A stretch of DNA of 9,011 nucleotides, taken from positions 1 through 9,011 of the forward strand of contig JAQVFD010000066.1 in NCBI GenBank assembly GCA_028697435.1, in the 5' to 3' direction. Positions 5,195 to 9,011 of the stretch are shown here, one piece after another. Made by a program: the position numbers and the translations under genes. Under the pieces are notes generated by a model. That model was not told the origin of the DNA. It made no database searches and worked only from the letters and a program-made list of their open reading frames with translations. The stretch comes from Clostridiaceae bacterium. GTDB lineage: Bacteria > Bacillota > Clostridia > Lutisporales > Lutisporaceae. The first letter of the stretch is position 1. Every line of letters begins with the position of its first letter.

Positions 5195-5980
5195 ATGACT
5201 AAAACAAAAACTGACGTTAGAAATGCAGTTCGCAGAAGCTACGGCAATATTGCTTCCGGCAAAGCAAAGGTTGGAGGCTGTTGCGGCAGTAATATCAGTG
5301 TTAAAAATCCTGCAAAAGTAATATCAAAAGGGATTGGATATTCTGATGAAGAAATACAATTAATTCCTGAAGGTGCCAACATGGGGCTGGGTTGTGGAAA
5401 TCCTCAGCTAATCGCAGAGATAAAAGAAGGCGAAACAGTAATTGATCTTGGAAGCGGCGGAGGAATAGATTGTTTTCTTGCATCGAAGAAGGTAGGTCCT
5501 AAAGGGTACGTAATCGGGGTAGATATGACTCCTGAAATGTTGAGTAAGTCAAGGATTTTGGCAAAGAAACACAGGTATTTCAATGTAGATTTCAGGCTGG
5601 GTGAAATTGAGAATCTTCCGGTAGCGGATAATACGGCAGATGTGATTATCTCAAACTGTGTAATTAACTTATCCCCCAATAAACAGAGGGTATATGATGA
5701 AGCGTACAGGGTGTTAAAAAAGGGTGGTAGGGTAGCAATCTCTGATGTAGTATTAGTCAAAGAACTTACAAAAGAAATGAAGCAGGATGAAAAGCTATAT
5801 TGCGGGTGAGTGGCCGGCGCTTCTTCAGTTGAAGAACTTAAGGCATATTTAGGAGAATCAGGATTCAGTAACATTAATATTGAAACTAAAGAGGTATCTA
5901 AGGAATATGCCGGGAAATGGTCCCACAACTTGAAGGTCGGGGAGTATATAATGTCCGCATCGATACAGGCGGTTAAGTAG
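5195..5980 (+). CDS. arsM: Arsenite S-adenosylmethyltransferase ArsM, probable selenoprotein (TGA 5807-5809 = Sec205)
   Basis: ArsM transfers methyl groups from S-adenosylmethionine to As(III) in the cytoplasm, giving methylated and volatile arsenicals. The gene is annotated through an in-frame TGA to TAG 5978-5980, giving 261 residues. The N-terminal 204 residues have CC (29-30), GYSDEEIQLIPEGANMGLGC (48-67), the SAM motif VIDLGSGGGID (82-92), GVDMTPEML (108-116), GEIENLPVADN (136-146) and ISNCVINLSP with Cys155. The frame then reads Cys203-Gly-TGA and continues VAGASSVEELKAYLGESGFS, the normal ArsM continuation, for 56 residues. Most ArsM proteins have Cys at the TGA position, one of the As(III)-binding thiols. 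A SECIS-like hairpin follows the TGA. The start ATG 5195 has GAGGTG (5182-5187) 7 nt upstream. The alternative is a nonsense-truncated gene ending at 5809, which would lose a catalytic thiol. No arsR or other ars gene is adjacent. Confidence 0.85.
5807..5844 (+). promoter_or_regulatory. UGA codon and putative bacterial SECIS element
   Basis: After the UGA (5807-5809) come 11 nt and then a 6-bp stem UUCUUC (5821-5826) and GAAGAA (5831-5836) with apical loop AGUU. A symmetric 5x5 internal loop and a lower stem GCC (5813-5815) with GGC (5842-5844) lie below. The 11-nt spacing to the upper stem and a G within the first two loop bases agree with known bacterial SECIS geometry, such as E. coli fdhF with its 11-nt gap and 17-nt upper hairpin. 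This hairpin would recruit SelB with selenocysteyl-tRNA. No folding energy was computed. Confidence 0.65.
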
Positions 5981-6021
5981 GCGGATTAATGTCGCCTGAG
6001 ATAATCCAATACAAAGGGCAC

Positions 6022-6050
6022 TTGACAATTAGTATATACGTGTATATACT
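6022..6050 (+). promoter_or_regulatory. Promoter of the mazEF-type operon
   Basis: TTGACA (6022-6027), 17 nt, TATACT (6045-6050): a consensus -35, optimal spacing and a 5/6 -10. This is the strongest-looking promoter in the window. It sits 36 nt before the antitoxin start. Confidence 0.85.
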
Positions 6051-6056
6051 AATTGT
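6025..6056. promoter_or_regulatory. 32-nt palindromic operator overlapping the mazEF promoter
   Basis: The arms ACAATTAGTATATAC (6025-6039) and GTATATACTAATTGT (6042-6056) are perfect inverted copies separated by GT. The palindrome covers the end of the -35, the whole spacer and the whole -10. This fits autorepression by the antitoxin or toxin-antitoxin complex, which is the rule for MazEF-like operons through the AbrB-type DNA-binding domain. The binding protein is inferred from position. Confidence 0.75.
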
Positions 6057-6085
6057 AAGAATATCATGCTATATGGGGTGATTGT

Positions 6086-6343
6086 ATGAATACTAATTTA
6101 TCTAAATGGGGAAACAGCGCCGCTATTCGCATACCCAAGGCTATATTGGAAGAATTAAACATTGATACTAATAACATTGAGAGTGTCAGTTTCCATATTA
6201 AAGTTGAAGAGAATAAGCTTATCTTAAAAAAGGTACAAAAGAGAACGAAATTTCAACTATTAGCAGAAAGCTCCAAGGGTGAAAAATTAAATCCAAAAGA
6301 AGAGATAAACTGGGGTAATCCTGCCGGAAAAGAAGTGTGGTAG
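6086..6343 (+). CDS. mazE: MazE-like antitoxin, AbrB/SpoVT DNA-binding domain
   Basis: An 85-residue labile antitoxin that should bind and neutralise the toxin encoded by the next gene and repress their shared promoter. The N-terminal swapped-hairpin (SpoVT-AbrB) domain spans about residues 1-50: LSKWGNSAAIRIPKAILEEL (5-24) is the hallmark, followed by KVEENKLILKKV (39-50). The C-terminal tail (51-85), ending NWGNPAGKEVW, is the segment that in MazE homologues lies in the toxin's active groove. The start ATG 6086 has GGGGTG (6075-6080) 5 nt upstream. Its end overlaps the longest possible toxin frame by 7 nt. Codon use is AT-rich like the flanking genes, so transfer is suggested only by gene type. 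Confidence 0.93.
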   Translation: MNTNLSKWGNSAAIRIPKAILEELNIDTNNIESVSFHIKVEENKLILKKVQKRTKFQLLAESSKGEKLNPKEEINWGNPAGKEVW

Positions 6344-6723
6344 CGATTATGGCTGAAATAGAAAAAAACAATTACAATAATCTGGAGTTTGGGGACATAA
6401 TAAAGATTAATTTTTCTCCGTCAATGGGACATGAGCAGAAAGGGTATAGACCTGCGCTTGTAGTTTCAGACCCGATAACTCAGAAAGAGTTGAACGGAAT
6501 AGTGACAGTTGTCCCAATAACGAGTTCAACCAGCACTTTTTTTACCAGAATAAATATAAATAATAATTGCATTAACACTAAGGGTGACATATTGATGGAT
6601 CAGATAAAAACTGTGGATTTAAGTGAAAGAGAATACGAATTCATAGAAAAGGCACCTCATGAAGTATTAAGTAAGTGTAATACCATATTTAATGCTATTT
6701 ATGAGAAGTTACTGGACTCTTAA
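6337..6723 (+). CDS. mazF: MazF/PemK-family endoribonuclease toxin
   Basis: A toxin of up to 128 residues expected to cut mRNA at a short single-stranded sequence when not bound by its antitoxin. Family marks are FGDIIKINFSPSMGHEQKGY (18-37) followed by RPALVVS with Arg38, and VTVVPITSST (56-65) with Thr62. Arg38 and Thr62 correspond to the Arg/Thr catalytic pair of Bacillus MazF. The later part has GDILMDQIKTVDLS (83-96). The start is uncertain: GTG 6337 overlaps the antitoxin stop and has GGAAAAG just upstream, while ATG 6349 (residue 5) lies 5 nt after the antitoxin stop with only a weak site. Either start leaves the whole domain intact. Cleavage specificity cannot be read from the sequence. 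Confidence 0.94.
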   Translation: MVAIMAEIEKNNYNNLEFGDIIKINFSPSMGHEQKGYRPALVVSDPITQKELNGIVTVVPITSSTSTFFTRININNNCINTKGDILMDQIKTVDLSEREYEFIEKAPHEVLSKCNTIFNAIYEKLLDS

Positions 6724-6733
6724 GAATAGCATA

Positions 6734-6805
6734 ATTGCATTTCGCATGTAGCATAAATTGTAATATTCCGGGAGTTCAAATTGAAATGCAATATAGGCGA
6801 TATTG
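6734..6805. repeat. Inverted repeats in the mazF-hsdR intergenic region
   Basis: A perfect 10-bp inverted pair, ATTGCATTTC (6734-6743) and GAAATGCAAT (6783-6792), is separated by 39 nt. It is followed by a second overlapping pair, CAATAT (6789-6794) and ATATTG (6800-6805), with a 5-nt loop. There is no T run, so it is not a standard terminator. The two pairs share bases and would form alternative structures in RNA. Only weak promoter-like sequence is present here (TTGCAT 6736, 17 nt, TGTAAT 6759). Confidence 0.5.
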
Positions 6806-6839
6806 TTGGTTATATAGATGGCTAAGGTGGTGATAGTAG

Positions 6840-9011
6840 ATGAGTGCAAAGGAAGCCAAGGCAAGAATAAAAATAAATAAATTGCTTGAAGAAGCAGGTT
6901 GGCGATTCTTTGAAGAAAACGGAAAACCAGCCAATATTCAAGTTGAGCCTAACATTAAGATTTCCAAAAAACAAGTTGATTCAATGGGAGATGATTTTGA
7001 CAAAGTCAAGAATGGATTCATTGACTTCTTACTACTTGACGAAAAAGGGCATCCGTTTATTGTACTTGAAGCAAAATCAGAAGATAAAGACCCTTTGGTC
7101 GGCAAAGAGCAGGCAAGGGAATATACAAAGTCCCTTTTTATTAAATATGTCATACTATCAAACGGTAACCAGCATTATTTCTGGAATATATATAAAGGCA
7201 ATCCTCAAATAATTACCAGCTTCCCAAGTTGTGAGAGTATCAGAGAGAACAAAGCTTTTAATGCAGACCCTGCAAGACTGTATAATGAAGATGTCAAAGA
7301 AGATTATATAGCGGTAGTCAGGAATGTAAGATATGCAGAAGCACCGGAATATCAAAATCCAGAATCAAGAGAGAAATTTCTTAAAGACAATGGATTGAGA
7401 TTTTTAAGACCATATCAGTTAAATGCGGTAAAAGCCTTGCAGAAATCCGTAAAGAAAGGCAACCAGCGCTTCCTATTTGAAATGGCAACAGGAACGGGCA
7501 AAACCTTGACGGCAGCAGCAGTAATAAGGCTTTTCTTAAGAAGTGGAAATGCTCATAGGGTATTGTTCTTGGTAGATAGAATTGAGCTTGAAAATCAAGC
7601 GAAGAAGAATTTCCAAAACTACTTATCCCCTGATTATCATACGGTTGTATTCAAAGAGAATGCGGAAGACTGGCGCAAAGCTGAGATCGTAGTATCAACA
7701 GTACAAACCTTAAGTTTTAACAACAAGTATAAAAAGTATTTCAAGCCAACAGACTTCTCACTACTTATTGTTGATGAAAGCCACAGATCAATCAATGGAA
7801 ATTACAGAGCAGTATTTGAATACTTTTTGGGATATAAATTGGGACTTACCGCAACGCCAAAAGACTACATTAAAAACGTAGACATTACCAAGCTTAAAGC
7901 AACAGACCCAAGAGCCTGGGAACAAAGACAACTGCTGGATTCCTATAAAACCTTCGGCTGTGAGAGTGGTGAGCCTACATATAGATATTCACTTTTAGAC
8001 GGTGTAAAGGGCGGGTATCTGGTAAATCCAAGAGTAGTGGACGCAAGAACAGAAATCACAACGCAGCTTTTAGCTGATAAGGGATATGCAGTTATTAATC
8101 GAACTGAAGCCGACGATGAGGAAGAAGAAGTTTACTTTGCCAAGGACTTTGAGAAGAATTTCTTTTCAGAGGAAACCAACAGGATGTTTGTTAAAACCTT
8201 TATGGAGAATGCTAAGAGAGATCCATTGTCAGGGGAGATAGGAAAAAGCATAATTTTCTGTGTCAGCCGCAAGCACGCGGTCAAGATTACTCAAATACTG
8301 AACGAGTTTGCAGATAAATTATTCCCGGACAAATATCACTCTGATTTTGCCATGCAGATAACCTCTGATGTAATGAATGCTCAGACCTATACAATCAACT
8401 TCCAGAATAACAACTTAAGCGGTACTACCAAGTTTTTGGAGAACTATAAATCCTCAAAAACAAGAGTTTGCGTTACCGTGGGTATGATGACTACGGGGTA
8501 TGACTGTGAAGATTTGCTCAATATAGGCTTATTAAGACCTATCTTCTCACCTACTGACTTTATTCAGATTAAAGGCAGGGGTACAAGAAAGTATGAATTC
8601 ATGTACAAGGAGAAAGTAGCTGGGATTATCAATGAACACAAGGCAAATAAAGATACATTCAAGCTCTTTGATTTCTTTGGCAACTGTGAATATTTTGAAG
8701 AAAAGTTTAACTATGACGAAGTAATTAAACTGCCAAAACCACAGGATAAGGGTAACGGAACGCCACCAACACCTCCACCCGGTAGATATTGGTATGAGAA
8801 TTATAACCCTGACCCCCTTCAGTTTATAATGGAAACACCGATCGGATCTGAGGGCATGAAGATTGACCGAATGTTCTTTGATAAGTTTGAAAGCAAAGTT
8901 AAGGAAGATGAAACAGCAAAGGAACAGAATGAGCAAGGCAATTATGCCGCAGTACAAAACTATATAGAAGAAAAGATAATGAATAAACCGGCAGAATATT
9001 ATACCTGGGAT
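6840..9011 (+). CDS. hsdR: Type I restriction enzyme R subunit (HsdR), 3' truncated by the window
   Basis: This is an uninterrupted 724-codon frame running off the window end. HsdR is the nuclease/ATP-dependent translocase that, with HsdM and HsdS, cuts DNA lacking the host methylation pattern. The N-terminal PD-(D/E)xK nuclease has Asp62 in GFIDFLLLD and Glu77-Ala-Lys79 in FIVLEAKS. The SF2 motor has Walker A MATGTGKT (215-222), DESH (312-315), TATP (337-340), MMTTGYDCEDL (549-559) and QIKGRGTRK (576-584). FDFFGNCEYFEEKF (610-623) and the Pro-rich linker GTPPTPPPGR (640-649) start the C-terminal region, resembling the EcoEI-type R family. The start ATG 6840 has AAGGTGG (6824-6830) 9 nt upstream. 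The missing part is probably modest, since the family is often around 800-1000 aa. HsdM and HsdS are not in view, so a stand-alone helicase-nuclease cannot be excluded. Confidence 0.93.
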   Translation, partial: MSAKEAKARIKINKLLEEAGWRFFEENGKPANIQVEPNIKISKKQVDSMGDDFDKVKNGFIDFLLLDEKGHPFIVLEAKSEDKDPLVGKEQAREYTKSLFIKYVILSNGNQHYFWNIYKGNPQIITSFPSCESIRENKAFNADPARLYNEDVKEDYIAVVRNVRYAEAPEYQNPESREKFLKDNGLRFLRPYQLNAVKALQKSVKKGNQRFLFEMATGTGKTLTAAAVIRLFLRSGNAHRVLFLVDRIELENQAKKNFQNYLSPDYHTVVFKENAEDWRKAEIVVSTVQTLSFNNKYKKYFKPTDFSLLIVDESHRSINGNYRAVFEYFLGYKLGLTATPKDYIKNVDITKLKATDPRAWEQRQLLDSYKTFGCESGEPTYRYSLLDGVKGGYLVNPRVVDARTEITTQLLADKGYAVINRTEADDEEEEVYFAKDFEKNFFSEETNRMFVKTFMENAKRDPLSGEIGKSIIFCVSRKHAVKITQILNEFADKLFPDKYHSDFAMQITSDVMNAQTYTINFQNNNLSGTTKFLENYKSSKTRVCVTVGMMTTGYDCEDLLNIGLLRPIFSPTDFIQIKGRGTRKYEFMYKEKVAGIINEHKANKDTFKLFDFFGNCEYFEEKFNYDEVIKLPKPQDKGNGTPPTPPPGRYWYENYNPDPLQFIMETPIGSEGMKIDRMFFDKFESKVKEDETAKEQNEQGNYAAVQNYIEEKIMNKPAEYYTWD

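Noticed and set aside
5195..5809. Reading arsM as a complete 204-residue gene ending at TGA 5809
   Set aside because: The frame after the TGA encodes the family's conserved C-terminal part without a break, so the shorter reading loses real coding sequence.
5404..5928. A 174-codon minus-strand frame opposite arsM
   Set aside because: It lies antisense to clearly conserved ArsM sequence, has no recognisable domain and no ribosome site noted. It is a shadow frame.
5979..5997. AGGCG/CGCCT hairpin just after arsM as a terminator
   Set aside because: The stem is only 5 bp and no T run follows, so it does not meet the standard for a rho-independent terminator.
6886..7212. A plus-strand 108-codon frame in another phase at the start of hsdR
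   Set aside because: The frame from 6840 carries the PD-(D/E)xK nuclease motif and continues to the window end, so this one is an out-of-frame shadow.
8547..8957. A minus-strand 136-codon frame at the window end
   Set aside because: It is antisense to conserved HsdR motifs, and its hydrophobic, Ile/Phe/Leu-rich composition reflects the complement of Lys/Glu codons.
1..9011. CRISPR array, insertion sequence, riboswitch or rRNA
   Set aside because: No regularly spaced direct repeats, transposase frame with terminal repeats, or recognisable structured leader or rRNA sequence was seen.

Overview
The window looks like the chromosome of a low-GC anaerobic Firmicute of the class Clostridia. The clues are a V-type (A/V) ATP synthase operon, a small DUF1540 cysteine-rich protein, a stand-alone rubredoxin, strong GGAGG-type ribosome binding sites and AT-rich sigma-A-like promoters. 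A cellulolytic cluster III relative (Ruminiclostridium/Acetivibrio type) is a guess from style and gene content, not something the sequence proves.

Layout: (1) 2-2694 is the 3' end of a V-type ATPase operon in the order A (5'-truncated), B, D, closed by a hairpin terminator at 2757-2806. A short heptanucleotide repeat lies before the terminator. (2) 2815-3021 (minus) is a DUF1540 protein convergent with the ATPase operon and probably sharing its terminator. (3) 3223-4478 is a class I/II PLP aminotransferase with a tiny upstream ORF whose stop overlaps its start (ATGA), ending at a 12-bp terminator. (4) 4514-4848 is a single-gene rubredoxin unit with promoter, upstream palindrome and terminator. 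(5) 4881-5060 is a solitary tRNA-Gln(CUG) with promoter, encoded CCA and terminator. (6) 5142-5980 is an arsenite S-adenosylmethyltransferase (ArsM). Its frame carries an in-frame TGA exactly where the family has a conserved cysteine, followed 11 nt later by a hairpin with bacterial SECIS geometry. It is best read as one 261-residue selenoprotein rather than a gene ending at 5809. (7) 6022-6723 is a MazEF-type toxin-antitoxin pair under a promoter overlapped by a nearly perfect 32-nt palindrome. (8) 6840 to the window end is a 724-codon open frame for the R (nuclease/translocase) subunit of a type I restriction system, cut off by the window edge.

The left half is housekeeping energy metabolism and amino acid metabolism. 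The right half is accessory: arsenic methylation, then toxin-antitoxin plus restriction, which looks like the edge of a defence island. The most notable item is the selenocysteine reading of ArsM. Selenocysteine incorporation genes (selA, selB, selC, selD) are not in this window, so that reading rests on the protein frame and the RNA hairpin alone.
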